Shown: positions 9,141 through 17,755 of the stretch, in pieces
How positions within the stretch are numbered: position 1 is the first letter of the stretch
Layout of the letters: each line of letters starts with the position of its first letter
Assembly: GCF_025231525.1 (NCBI RefSeq)
Contig: NZ_CP103057.1
Location: forward strand, 62,001-126,000
Direction: 5' to 3'
Source: Sphingomonas endolithica
GTDB taxonomy: Bacteria; Pseudomonadota; Alphaproteobacteria; Sphingomonadales; Sphingomonadaceae
DNA: 64,000 nt
The notes under the pieces: generated by a model
What the model saw: only the letters and a program-made list of their open reading frames with translations
Databases searched by the model: none
Told to the model about the DNA's origin: nothing
Program-made: the position numbers and the translations under genes

Positions 9141-9608
9141 ATGGCCTCGCATCATCATCACGAGCCGCAAGGCGCCGATCTGACCACCGCTGCACAGGCG
9201 ACGCTGGAGAAATCCGGCGAACAATGGACGACGATGCGCGCGCAGATCTTCAAGGCATTGTCGAGCTTCGACAAGCCTGCCTCTGCTTATGACATTGCCG
9301 AAGCGGTCTCCAAGGCCGAGGGCCGCCGGGTCGCGGCCAACAGCGTCTATCGCATCTTGGATCTGTTCGTGGCGTCGAACCTTGCGCGCAAGGTGGAGAG
9401 TGCCAACGCCTATGTCGCCAATGCGCATCCCGATTGCCTGCACGACTGCATCTTCCTGGTGTGCGATTCCTGCGGCAACACCGTGCATATCGACAATGAC
9501 GTGATCACCAACGGCGTCCGATCGGCGGCCGAAGCAACCGGCTTCTCGCCGGTGCGCCCGGTGATCGAGGTACGCGGCACCTGCGCGGCGTGCGATATCG
9601 TATCCTAA
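9141..9608 (+). CDS. Fur-family transcriptional regulator, Zur-like
   Basis: 155-residue winged-helix metalloregulator. The DNA-binding domain spans about residues 25-90 (TMRAQIFKAL, NSVYRILDLF) and the dimerisation domain carries two CxxC pairs (C108/C111 and C148/C151) that hold the structural zinc. The His-rich start MASHHHHEP is unusual and could bind metal. Lack of Fe-Fur hallmarks and pairing with a MerC-like gene plus a candidate Zur box argue for a zinc-responsive repressor that controls its own operon. The stop codon overlaps by two bases with the end of the convergent GNAT gene. Confidence 0.86.
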   Translation: MASHHHHEPQGADLTTAAQATLEKSGEQWTTMRAQIFKALSSFDKPASAYDIAEAVSKAEGRRVAANSVYRILDLFVASNLARKVESANAYVANAHPDCLHDCIFLVCDSCGNTVHIDNDVITNGVRSAAEATGFSPVRPVIEVRGTCAACDIVS

Positions 9609-10142
9609 AGCCTCTTCCCCATCCGCACGCCCGGTACTGGCGCGCCCTGCGCTGACATTCTGGCGACGCGCTCGATCGTCGTATAACCGCACGCCAGATA
9701 GAGCGGTTCGCCGGCAAGCGTCGCCATCATTTCCGCCCGCCCCGAAGCCGGCGGCGCGCGCGGCCATTTCGGCCTGCGACAGGATTAGCCGGCCGACCCC
9801 GAGTCGCACGAACGCCGGATCGGTGTACATGACGCGGATCCGTGCCGGCTCATGCGTTGGATTGAGGAGCCGATCGTCGCGGAGCGCCACGCTGTGACTG
9901 CCCCCATACAGGGTCGCGCGCCGGCTCCGTCCGCCGCAGCCGGCTATATACCCCTCGGCCTCGACCACGAAATATGTTCCGTCGTCGATCAACTGCGTGT
10001 CCAGCCCCATGCTCTGGCGGCTTGCCGCTATCTCCTCGGGCGAGAGGAACGCGCGTTGCAACGATGCGATCGCGCGCTCCATCAGCGTAGCGATGGCGGG
10101 AACATCATCGCGTATCGCGAGACGATGGGTAAAGGCGGCCAT
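9605..10142 (-). pseudogene. GNAT family N-acetyltransferase, disrupted by a single-base frameshift
   Basis: The N-terminal ~130 codons (from ATG 10142) read as a GNAT acetyltransferase: TMER..ASLQRAFLSPEEI, then RVMYTDPAFVRLGVGRLIL, the acetyl-CoA pyrophosphate-binding region. After GFG (about 9745) that frame leaves the family and runs on antisense through the zur gene. Removing one G from the GGGG at about 9741-9744 (minus-strand sense) restores a family-like ending, AEMMATLAGEPLYLACGY to MGKRL and a stop at 9605. The lesion is either a real inactivating mutation or a sequencing error in a homopolymer. A GTG at 10157 is an alternative start. Confidence 0.72.
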
Positions 10143-10239
10143 CTCGCCAAATTGCACTTAGCGTGCAGGTAGCGTCAAGAAGTGGCGGGGGGTGAACCAG
10201 CCAATCGACAGGTGTTTCGCGCTCGGCTAAACCCCCCGA

Positions 10240-12165
10240 ATGTCAGACGTTACCCAAACACCGCTGCTCGATACGGTCCACACTCCCGATGACCTGCGCA
10301 AGCTTGCCCCCACCGAGCTTCGCCAGCTTGCCGACGAGCTGCGCGCCGAAACGATCGCCGCGGTCGGGGTGACCGGTGGCCATCTCGGCTCGGGCCTTGG
10401 CGTGGTCGAACTGACGGTGGCGATCCATTACGTCTTCGATACGCCGCGCGACAAGCTGGTGTGGGACGTCGGGCACCAATGCTATCCGCACAAGATCCTG
10501 ACCGGCCGGCGCGATCGGATCCGCACGTTGCGCATGGGCGGGGGGCTGAGCGGCTTCACCAAGCGCAGCGAAAGCGAGTATGATCCGTTCGGCGCGGCGC
10601 ATTCGTCGACCTCGATTTCCGCCTCGCTCGGCTTTGCGATCGCCAACAAACTGGCCGACATGCCGGGCAAGGGCATTGCCGTGATCGGCGACGGGGCGAT
10701 GTCGGCCGGCATGGCGTACGAGGCGATGAACAATGCCGAACGCGCCGGCAACCGGCTGATCGTGATCCTCAACGACAATGACATGTCGATCGCACCGCCC
10801 GTCGGCGGCCTATCGGCCTATCTCGCGCGCATGGTGTCGTCGAGCGAGTATATGACCTTCCGCAGCCTGGCCAAGAAGGTCGTGCGCAAGCTTTCCAAGC
10901 GCGTCCACAGCGCCGCTGAAAAGGCCGAGGAGTTTGCCCGCGGCCTCGCTACGGGCGGTACCTTGTTCGAGGAACTGGGCTTTTATTATGTCGGGCCGAT
11001 CGACGGCCACAATCTCGATCACCTGATCCCGGTGCTGGAGAATGTGCGCGACGCCAAGGAAGGCCCGGTGCTGATCCATGTCGTGACCAAGAAGGGCAAG
11101 GGATATGCCCCTGCCGAGGCGGCGGCAGATAAATATCACGGTGTGCAGACGTTCGACGTGATCACCGGTACGCAGGCCAAGGCACCGCCGGGCCCGCCGC
11201 AATATCAGAATGTGTTCGGCGCGCAGCTGCTGAAGGAAGCGGCGACCGACGACCGGATCGTTGCCATCACCGCGGCAATGCCTTCGGGCACCGGGCTCGA
11301 TGCCTTTGCCAAGACCTATCCCGATCGTTTCTTCGACGTGGGCATTGCCGAGCAGCATGCGGTGACCTTCGCTGCGGGTCTGGCGGCGCAGGGCATGCGA
11401 CCATTCTGCGCGATCTATTCGACGTTCCTGCAGCGTGCCTACGACCAGGTCGTGCACGATGTCGCGATCCAGAACCTGCCGGTGCGCTTCGCGATCGACC
11501 GTGCGGGGCTGGTCGGCGCCGACGGCGCGACGCATGCCGGATCGTTCGACGTGACCTACCTTGCCACGCTGCCGAACTTCGTCGTCATGGCGGCGGCGGA
11601 CGAAGCGGAACTGGTCCATATGACGCACACCTGCGTGCTGCATGACAGCGGCCCGATCGCCGTGCGCTACCCGCGCGGCGGCGGTATCGGCATCGCCTTG
11701 CCCGAAGTTCCCGAACGGCTCGAGATCGGCAAGGGCCGTATCGTGCGCGACGGCAAGAAGGTGGCGATCCTGTCGCTCGGCACCCGATTGGCAGAGGCGT
11801 TGAAGGCGGCGGATGCGCTCGATGCCAAGGGGCTGAGCACGACCGTGGCCGACCTGCGCTTCGTCAAGCCGCTGGATGAGGCGATGATCCGCCGGCTGCT
11901 GACCACGCATGAGGTTGCGGTGACGATCGAGGAAGGCGCGATCGGCGGGCTGGGTGCGCATGTGCTGACCCTGGCGTCCGATGAGGGCCTGACCGATGGC
12001 GGACTCAAGATCCGCACGATGCGGCTGCCGGACACATTCCAGGACCAGGACAAGCCCGACCTACAATATGCCGCCGCGGGGCTGGATGCGGATGGCATCG
12101 TCGAGACGGTGCTGAAGGCATTGCGGCACAACGATGCGGGTGTGATCGAGGGCGCGCGGGCCTGA
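10240..12165 (+). CDS. dxs: 1-deoxy-D-xylulose-5-phosphate synthase
   Basis: Thiamine-diphosphate enzyme joining pyruvate and glyceraldehyde 3-phosphate in the first step of the MEP isoprenoid pathway, feeding carotenoid, ubiquinone and hopanoid synthesis. The 641-residue length is normal. Visible motifs are [15 protein letters not shown] near the start, the ThDP/Mg motif GDGAMSAG with downstream NDND, and the transketolase-type catalytic glutamate in [14 protein letters not shown]; the C-terminal transketolase domain is complete. ATG at 10240 begins [10 protein letters not shown], usual for the group. A membrane-associated HTH gene starts one base after its stop. Confidence 0.98.
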   Translation: MSDVTQTPLLDTVHTPDDLRKLAPTELRQLADELRAETIAAVGVTGGHLGSGLGVVELTVAIHYVFDTPRDKLVWDVGHQCYPHKILTGRRDRIRTLRMGGGLSGFTKRSESEYDPFGAAHSSTSISASLGFAIANKLADMPGKGIAVIGDGAMSAGMAYEAMNNAERAGNRLIVILNDNDMSIAPPVGGLSAYLARMVSSSEYMTFRSLAKKVVRKLSKRVHSAAEKAEEFARGLATGGTLFEELGFYYVGPIDGHNLDHLIPVLENVRDAKEGPVLIHVVTKKGKGYAPAEAAADKYHGVQTFDVITGTQAKAPPGPPQYQNVFGAQLLKEAATDDRIVAITAAMPSGTGLDAFAKTYPDRFFDVGIAEQHAVTFAAGLAAQGMRPFCAIYSTFLQRAYDQVVHDVAIQNLPVRFAIDRAGLVGADGATHAGSFDVTYLATLPNFVVMAAADEAELVHMTHTCVLHDSGPIAVRYPRGGGIGIALPEVPERLEIGKGRIVRDGKKVAILSLGTRLAEALKAADALDAKGLSTTVADLRFVKPLDEAMIRRLLTTHEVAVTIEEGAIGGLGAHVLTLASDEGLTDGGLKIRTMRLPDTFQDQDKPDLQYAAAGLDADGIVETVLKALRHNDAGVIEGARA

Positions 12166-12166
12166 C

Positions 12167-12871
12167 ATGCAGGTCGATGCAGCGTGTCTGTCGGATGCGG
12201 AGCGATCGACGTTGCTGCTATTGGCCGAGGGGCACACCGCGAAGAGCATTGCGGCGGAAGCGAACGTGTCGGTGCATGCCGTGAACGAGCGGCTGCGCGA
12301 AGCACGACGCAAGACGGGCGTGGGGAGCAGCCGGGAACTGGCCAGGCTGCTACGCGACCAGATACCCCAAGAAAATCGTGACGAAAAAATCGGGGTGGCG
12401 CCCGATGTGACGGCAGAGGCACGGGCAGATCTCCCGATCCAGCGACCCGCCGGCGGGGTCTCTGCGAAAGGAATGATCATCATGGCTTCGTTCACCCTGA
12501 TCAGCGCCGCACTCGCCGCCGCGTTGCTTGGTATGATCTCCCCTACTGCATCTGCTCGGCCGAAGGTCATTGCAGCGCAACCTGGCGAGAGCGCGCACAT
12601 TGCACCGGGGCCGTTCGTGCTCCGTGTCACCTTTGATCGCCCGATGCGCACCGGCAGCTATTCGTTCGTGACGATCGATGACGGCAGCTATCCGGACTGT
12701 GCCAAGACGCCACGGCAATCGGCCGACCGCAAGACGTTCACGCTGGATTGCACTGCCGCGCCGGGGCGCGTTTACGCGGTGGGGATAAATGGCGGACGCT
12801 TCTGGAACTTCACCGACGCCCAAACCGGTAGCCCGGCAGAGGCAACGATACTACGCTTCGCTGTACGATGA
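12167..12871 (+). CDS. LuxR-type HTH protein fused to a membrane segment and Ig-like domain
   Basis: 234-residue protein of unusual layout. Residues 6-65 form a LuxR/GerE-type helix-turn-helix (LSDAERSTLLLLAEGHTAKSIA, then VSVHAVNERLREARRK). A polar linker leads to one hydrophobic segment at 104-126 ending in SPTASA, and residues 132-234 look like a bacterial Ig-like domain (VLRVTFDRPM, FTLDCTAAPG), with two Cys (178, 195) that could pair. This gives a possible one-component membrane-bound regulator with a periplasmic sensor. An internal ATG at 12482, nine bases after AAAGGA, would make a secreted Ig-only form with a signal peptide. It follows dxs by one base. Target genes are unknown. Confidence 0.75.
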   Translation: MQVDAACLSDAERSTLLLLAEGHTAKSIAAEANVSVHAVNERLREARRKTGVGSSRELARLLRDQIPQENRDEKIGVAPDVTAEARADLPIQRPAGGVSAKGMIIMASFTLISAALAAALLGMISPTASARPKVIAAQPGESAHIAPGPFVLRVTFDRPMRTGSYSFVTIDDGSYPDCAKTPRQSADRKTFTLDCTAAPGRVYAVGINGGRFWNFTDAQTGSPAEATILRFAVR

Positions 12872-12890
12872 TGGGATAGACCCTTGCAGG

Positions 12891-13562
12891 TCACCGCCTC
12901 AGATAATGTTCCTGTGCCGCGTCGGTGCCGTTGATCGCCAGGATCGATCGCGCATCGCTGGGCTGGCGGACGCGGCCCTTGCCGTCGCTGGCGGCTGCGA
13001 TGACGCGGTCGAGCAGTTCCTGTCCTTCGCTCCACCAGCCGATCCCGCTGGCGGCGTTGAGATGCCCCTGCGCGCCGGCATCGATGAAATGGCTGCCCCA
13101 GCCAACCGCCAGGCTGTGCGCGCGATCGATGTCGATCCACGGATCGTCCTGACTGGCGACGACGATCGAGGGGAAAGGCAGCGGCGTGGTCGGTGTCGGC
13201 CCGAACGCCTTGAGTTCGTCCTGGGCCGATGGCCGATCGGCATCCGCGGGTGCGACGAGCAAGGCGCCGGCGACCGGCCAGCCATAAGGTTGGCGCGTCA
13301 GCTCCGCCCACCAGGCGACGGCAAGGCAGCCCAGGCTGTGTGCGGCGAGGATGACGGGCGCCTGCGCCTGGCGGATCGCCTGGTCGAGCTTGGTCACCCA
13401 GGCATTGCGGTGCGGTGTGTTCCACATGCCGAGTTCGACGCGCACCGTGTCCGGCCGCGCACTTTCCCATAAGGTCTGCCAGTGCGAAGGGCCGGAACCG
13501 CCCAGGCCGGGCACGGTCAGGATCGTCGGCTGAACCGGATCGAACGGCGAAAAGCTTCCCAT
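12891..13562 (-). CDS. RBBP9/YdeN-family alpha/beta hydrolase
   Basis: 223-residue cytoplasmic serine hydrolase. It starts with the family's ILTVPGLGGSGPSHWQTLWE, has the nucleophile S76 in AHSLG, an acidic residue in SQDDPWID, and the catalytic His in GHLNAASG, so the triad is complete. RBBP9-type enzymes act as small-substrate serine hydrolases or aminopeptidases in the better-studied cases; the substrate here is unknown. Convergent with the HTH/Ig gene, 19 bases apart. Confidence 0.85.
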   Translation of the reverse strand: MGSFSPFDPVQPTILTVPGLGGSGPSHWQTLWESARPDTVRVELGMWNTPHRNAWVTKLDQAIRQAQAPVILAAHSLGCLAVAWWAELTRQPYGWPVAGALLVAPADADRPSAQDELKAFGPTPTTPLPFPSIVVASQDDPWIDIDRAHSLAVGWGSHFIDAGAQGHLNAASGIGWWSEGQELLDRVIAAASDGKGRVRQPSDARSILAINGTDAAQEHYLRR

Positions 13563-13814
13563 GTTCGTGTCTCCAGATGCTGGCAGAAGACGTGGTCATG
13601 CGTGCTCTAGGGGACGCCGCACGGCCACGCCTTCCACCCATGAAGCTATTCCTACTGCGCTAGTAGGCAATAGGCTTGCGCCGAGATGAAGATGCGCCGC
13701 GCCAGTCCGATAAATGGTGAGCGGCGTCCGCTCCACCGCGCGACTCTCCCATCCAAGGCACGGGTGCGTTGTCGGCGCAGCGCTGCTACAGCCGCCGTCG
13801 AAGCGAGGGAACAC

Positions 13815-14558
13815 ATGGCGAAAATGCGCGTCGATCAGCTGCTGGTGGAACGCGGGCTGGCCGAGAGCCGGACACGCGCGCAGGCGCTGATCATGGCTGG
13901 CCTCGTCTTTGCCGGCACCCGCAAGGTCGACAAGCCGGGCCAGACGCTGGCCGACGACGTGCTGCTCGACGTGCGCGGGCGCGATCATCCCTGGGTTTCT
14001 CGCGGCGGCATCAAGCTCGCGCATGGCCTCGATCATTTCGGCTGGGACGTGAGCGGGGCGGTCGCCATCGACGTGGGCTCGTCCACGGGAGGCTTTACCG
14101 ACGTGTTGATCACGCGGGGAGCGGTGCGGGTCTATGCCGTGGATAGCGGAACCAACCAGCTGGCATGGAAGCTGCGCCAGGATGACCGCGTGGTGGTGCA
14201 TGAGCAGACCAGCGCACGGGTGCTGACGGCGGCGCACATTCCGGAGCCGATCGACCTGGTGGTGTGCGATGCGAGCTTTATCGGTTTGGCCAAGGTGTTG
14301 GACGTGCCGCTGCGCTTTGCCGGTCCCGATGCCCGGCTCATGGCCCTGATCAAGCCGCAGTTCGAGGCGGGGCGTGAGGAAGTGGGGAAGGGCGGCGTTG
14401 TGCGCGATGCGGTCGTCCATGACCGGGTCTGCCGCGAGGTCAGTGACTGGCTGACGGACGCCGGATGGCAGGTTGCGGGTATCGTCGAGAGCCCGATCAC
14501 CGGGCCTGAGGGTAATGTCGAGTTTCTGATCGCAGCCACCAAAACAGCCGGTAACTGA
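13815..14558 (+). CDS. tlyA: TlyA-family rRNA 2'-O-methyltransferase (S4 domain + FtsJ-like)
   Basis: 247-residue protein with an N-terminal S4 RNA-binding domain (MRVDQLLVERGLAESRTRAQALI) and a class I SAM-dependent methyltransferase domain; the SAM-binding loop DVGSSTGGFTD is at residues 86-96. Characterised TlyA proteins methylate ribose of 16S and 23S rRNA, and affect capreomycin sensitivity; the old name hemolysin is a family label. ATG 13815 is chosen because MAKMRVDQLL is the family N-terminus and GAGGGA precedes it; the open frame to 13686 has no resemblance. Confidence 0.92.
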   Translation: MAKMRVDQLLVERGLAESRTRAQALIMAGLVFAGTRKVDKPGQTLADDVLLDVRGRDHPWVSRGGIKLAHGLDHFGWDVSGAVAIDVGSSTGGFTDVLITRGAVRVYAVDSGTNQLAWKLRQDDRVVVHEQTSARVLTAAHIPEPIDLVVCDASFIGLAKVLDVPLRFAGPDARLMALIKPQFEAGREEVGKGGVVRDAVVHDRVCREVSDWLTDAGWQVAGIVESPITGPEGNVEFLIAATKTAGN

Positions 14559-14668
14559 ACCGAGCCTCAGCGCAGAATTTACTTGCCGTTTTCCGCCGCG
14601 TTTCTTCTATACCTGCGCTGGCGCCGCCGATCGACTGGAGCGCATGGATCGAAAGGCGACATGGTTTG

Positions 14669-15220
14669 ATGGAAATCGCTTCCAAGCAGCAATTGCGGCT
14701 GGCGTTTCTGCGCTGGGCCATCGTGACGGTGCCGTTGCTCTTGTTGCTCGGCTTCCTGTCTGCACGGCTGGTGCCTGTTGGATCGGCGAATAGCTGGTAC
14801 GCGGCGCTCGCCAAGCCGGCGCACACGCCGCCCGACTGGGCCTTTCCCGTAGCGTGGAGCATCATCTACGTCCTGCTCGGCCTGGCCCTCGCAATGATCA
14901 TCAACGCGCGCGGGTCGAGATTGCGTGGCCGGGCGATCTTGCTGTTCGCCGTGCAGATGATCGTCAACCTGGCATGGACTCCATTATTCTTCGGCGCGCA
15001 CCAAATATTCTGGGCGTTGGTTGCGGTCGTGGTGATGTTCTTGCTCGCGCTCGCAACGACGTTCCTGTTCGGCCGGATCAGGACGGGGGCAGCGTGGCTG
15101 ATGGTGCCCTATCTCGCCTGGCTAGTGGTCGCCGGCACGCTGACCTTCCAGATCCATCGGTTGAACCCGACCGCCGATACACTTGTGCCGCCAGCATCGA
15201 CCACCCAAATTGATCTCTGA
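14669..15220 (+). CDS. tspO: TspO/MBR family tryptophan-rich sensory protein
   Basis: 183-residue inner-membrane protein with five hydrophobic segments. Family landmarks are SWYAALAKPAHTPPDWAFPVAWSI (the WY...KP...PP..F..VW loop) and NLAWTPLFFGAHQI in the fourth helix. Bacterial TspO binds porphyrins and is tied to tetrapyrrole degradation and regulation of photosynthesis or stress genes. An N-terminal extension of about 30 residues precedes the first core helix. ATG 14669 is used; the TTG codon just before it is a less likely start. Confidence 0.92.
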   Translation: MEIASKQQLRLAFLRWAIVTVPLLLLLGFLSARLVPVGSANSWYAALAKPAHTPPDWAFPVAWSIIYVLLGLALAMIINARGSRLRGRAILLFAVQMIVNLAWTPLFFGAHQIFWALVAVVVMFLLALATTFLFGRIRTGAAWLMVPYLAWLVVAGTLTFQIHRLNPTADTLVPPASTTQIDL

Positions 15221-15241
15221 TCCAAGACCCAAGGAAATACC

Positions 15242-15514
15242 ATGCAAGCCGACAACAAGTTATTCGACGACTTCGTGAAGATCGTCAACGGCGCTGCCGG
15301 AACGCTGGCCGGTGTCGGCCGTGAGGCGGAAGCCGGCGCACGCAGCAAGGCCAAGGAATGGATCGGCGGGCTGGATTTCGTCTCGCGTGAAGAATTCGAC
15401 GCGGTGAAGGCGATGGCCGCCGCAGCCCGGGACGATGCCGATGCGTTGCGCCTGCGGGTGGAAGCGCTGGAAGCAGCGTCGGCTGCACCGAAGCCAACAG
15501 GCGTGGAGGGCTGA
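15242..15514 (+). CDS. ubiK: UbiK-family accessory factor (BMFP domain)
   Basis: 90-residue protein of the BMFP/UbiK family, which in E. coli helps aerobic ubiquinone synthesis as part of the Ubi metabolon with UbiJ. The sequence begins MQADNKLFDDFVKIVNGAAG, a short amphipathic stretch, and ends in a coiled coil (RDDADALRLRVEALEA). Start is set by AAGGAAATACC directly before ATG 15242. Located 21 bases after tspO and read in the same direction, probably in one transcript. Confidence 0.85.
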   Translation: MQADNKLFDDFVKIVNGAAGTLAGVGREAEAGARSKAKEWIGGLDFVSREEFDAVKAMAAAARDDADALRLRVEALEAASAAPKPTGVEG

Positions 15515-15605
15515 CGATCTTTTCCACAGCTTTTTGGCCGGCATCGGCGGTGACTCGGGTTGCGCTGCGTGGTGACACGCGGCACCCCCGCCGCAAGGAG
15601 GCCGC

Positions 15606-16109
15606 ATGACGCTGAACGAAGTGGATGACGACCGCGACGACGCTGCGCCGATCGACATGCTCGAAAGCTATTTCGATGCGCATGGCTGGGAGCATGAGCG
15701 CCTCGACGACGAGGTGATCGCCAAGGTCAAGGGCAGCTGGACGACGTACGAACTCCGCGCGTTGTGGCGTGACGAAGACAGCGTTTTGCAGTTCCTCGCC
15801 TTCCCGGACATCCGCGTGACGGACGAACGACGCGCGGCGGTCTATGAAGCGATCGGCTTGATCAACGAGCAATTGTGGGTCGGCCATTTCGAATTGTGGT
15901 CGTCCAGCGGCATCCTGCTGTACCGGCACGCCGCGATGATCGAAGGCGAGGGCGGCACGCTGTCGCTCGGCGCCGCCGAGCTGCTGGTCGAATCCGCGAT
16001 CGACGAATGCGAACGCTTCTATCCCGTGTTCCAGTTCGTGATGTGGGGCGGCAAGAGCCCGAAGGAAGCGCTCGCCGCAGCGATGACCGAGACCCAGGGC
16101 GAGGCGTGA
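15606..16109 (+). CDS. YbjN domain-containing protein
   Basis: 167-residue cytoplasmic protein of the YbjN family, whose fold resembles type III secretion chaperones. The core ELRALWRDEDSVLQFLAFPD and HFELWSSSGILLYRHA fit the alphaproteobacterial subgroup. No enzymatic motif is seen; YbjN homologues influence motility and stress responses in enterobacteria, but the molecular function is unsettled. AAGGAG just upstream marks the ATG at 15606. Its TGA overlaps the GTG start of proC, so the two are likely coupled. Confidence 0.85.
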   Translation: MTLNEVDDDRDDAAPIDMLESYFDAHGWEHERLDDEVIAKVKGSWTTYELRALWRDEDSVLQFLAFPDIRVTDERRAAVYEAIGLINEQLWVGHFELWSSSGILLYRHAAMIEGEGGTLSLGAAELLVESAIDECERFYPVFQFVMWGGKSPKEALAAAMTETQGEA

Positions 16110-16906
16110 GTCTCGGCAAGATCTGGCTGATCGGGTGCGGCAACATGGGCGGCGCCATGCTGCGCGGCTGGCTGCACTCGGGTATCGACGCGACGGCGAT
16201 CACCGTGGTCGATCGCGGGGCGACGGAGATCGCGGCCGGCGTCCGGCTGGTCCGGCAGGTGTCCGATCTGCCCGCGGCCGATCACCCGGACACGCTGATC
16301 CTGGCGATCAAGCCGCAGCAATTGCGTGATTTCCACGCACAGGCACCGGACCTCGCGCCCGCCTTACTCGTGTCCGTCCTGGCAGGGGTCGAAGAGGCCA
16401 CGTTGGGCGCTTTGTGGCCCGCCAAGGCTATCGTCCGGGCGATGCCCAATTTGCCGGTGGCGATCGGCAAGGGCGTGACCGCGCTTCATACCACCAGCGT
16501 CGCAGCGGACGTGCGCGACGACGCGGTGGCGCTGATGGCGCCGTTGGGGCTGGTGGAGTGGATCGGCAACGAGGAACTGTTCGATGCGGTAACGGCGCTG
16601 TCGGGGTGTGGGCCGGGCTTCGTGTTCCGGTTCATCGATGCGCTGGCGGCCGCCGGCGTTTCGCTGGGCTTGCCCGCGGATCAGGCGCAACGCTTGGCGG
16701 TGGCGACCGTGGAGGGGACGGGGCTGATGGCTGCCGCCGCGGCGGAGAGCGCCGCTACCTTGGCGGACCGGGTGGCGAGTCCAGGCGGCTCGACCCGCGA
16801 GGGGCTCAACGTGCTCGATCGCGACGATACGCTGAAGACTCTGCTGCGGGAGACGTTGGCGGCATCTGCGCGTCGCAATCGCGAGATGGCCGCGGCGGCG
16901 CGGTAG
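16106..16906 (+). CDS. proC: Pyrroline-5-carboxylate reductase
   Basis: NADPH-dependent reductase making L-proline from pyrroline-5-carboxylate, the last step of proline synthesis. 266 residues, normal length. The Rossmann motif is IGCGNMGGAML at residues 9-19, and the C-terminal dimer domain has the family signature ALSGCGPGFVFRFIDALAAAGVSLGL and SPGGSTREGL. The GTG start at 16106 overlaps the stop of the YbjN gene (GTGA) and places the Rossmann strand right at the N-terminus; no in-frame ATG gives the full motif. Confidence 0.95.
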   Translation: MSLGKIWLIGCGNMGGAMLRGWLHSGIDATAITVVDRGATEIAAGVRLVRQVSDLPAADHPDTLILAIKPQQLRDFHAQAPDLAPALLVSVLAGVEEATLGALWPAKAIVRAMPNLPVAIGKGVTALHTTSVAADVRDDAVALMAPLGLVEWIGNEELFDAVTALSGCGPGFVFRFIDALAAAGVSLGLPADQAQRLAVATVEGTGLMAAAAAESAATLADRVASPGGSTREGLNVLDRDDTLKTLLRETLAASARRNREMAAAAR

Positions 16907-16980
16907 CGATCGTTTGTTTTTGGCGCGGCGCCGACCGCTACACTAAGTCGGTGATTGTACCGCTCGGACATTTACCACTC

Positions 16981-17074
16981 GTCATCCCCGCGCGGGCGGG
17001 GATCCGTACCGGCTCACTTCGCGGCTGAAGTCTTGACGAGCGAGTTTATGGATCCCCGCCTGCGCGGGGATGAC
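16981..17074. repeat. Dispersed inverted repeat (GTCATCCCCGC type), copy 2
   Basis: Arms at 16981-17008 and 17048-17074, same family as 7402-7495. It lies between the converging proC and marR genes, a typical place for such elements. The remaining intergenic DNA (16907-16980, 17075-17165) shows no gene. Confidence 0.78.
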
Positions 17075-17165
17075 GATTCATGCTCGAATGGGATAGCCGT
17101 CTAACAAGTCGGGGCGACGGTGAGGGGCAGGTCGATCTCCAGCCACTACCCAGCAGCCCGGCGCA

Positions 17166-17672
17166 TCACTCGCGCAGACGCTCGACCCGCGCACGTTCCT
17201 CAGCGGGGATCAGCCCCTCCAGCACCGCCCAGAAACCGCCCACCGCGCTTTGACCCGCACTGGCGTAAGCGCCCGACAGGCGTTCGCGCAGCGCCTCGAA
17301 CAATTCGTTCTCGAATGCGCTGCCTTCGGCCGTGAGGCGCAGCAACCGCTGGCGACGGTCCTTGTCGCCGGCGCGCATGTCGATCAGGCCGCGCTCGGTC
17401 AGTTCGCTCAACACGCGGCCAAGCGATTGCTTGGTGATCGCGAGCAGGCCGAGCAACTGGCTGACCGTCAGATCCGGTTGCCGCGCGACGAAATACAGTG
17501 CGCGGTGATGCGCGCGACCCAATCCTTTGGCCGCCAATCCGCGGTCGATAGTGCGGGTGAGATGACTGTTGCCGAAATAGAGCAGTTCGACACCGCGGCG
17601 GATTTCGGTCTCGCGCAGGAACAGCGGCGAGGCGGAGGGGGTGGGGGAGGCCATGTTGACCCGGTTTGCCAT
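17166..17672 (-). CDS. MarR-family transcriptional regulator
   Basis: 168-residue winged-helix repressor. The DNA-binding region reads TVSQLLGLLAITKQSLGRVLSELTERGLIDMRAGDKDRRQRLLRLTAEG, the canonical MarR helix-turn-helix with the wing Asp-Arg-Arg. N- and C-terminal helices for dimerisation are present. It is divergent from ilvE with 83 bases between starts, so control of ilvE and itself is the natural guess; its ligand is unknown. A second ATG at 17654 is an alternative start. Confidence 0.9.
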   Translation of the reverse strand: MANRVNMASPTPSASPLFLRETEIRRGVELLYFGNSHLTRTIDRGLAAKGLGRAHHRALYFVARQPDLTVSQLLGLLAITKQSLGRVLSELTERGLIDMRAGDKDRRQRLLRLTAEGSAFENELFEALRERLSGAYASAGQSAVGGFWAVLEGLIPAEERARVERLRE

Positions 17673-17755
17673 CGGCCCTAGTCGTCCGCAACCGCCTTTG
17701 CGGCTGAGATAACACGCCGGCACACAGATGAAGGCGGGATGCAGATGAGGACGCG

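Noticed and set aside
9075..9604. Continuation of the GNAT frame through zur
   Set aside because: Beyond about 9745 the frame has no GNAT features and is antisense to zur; a one-base change restores the natural end at 9605.
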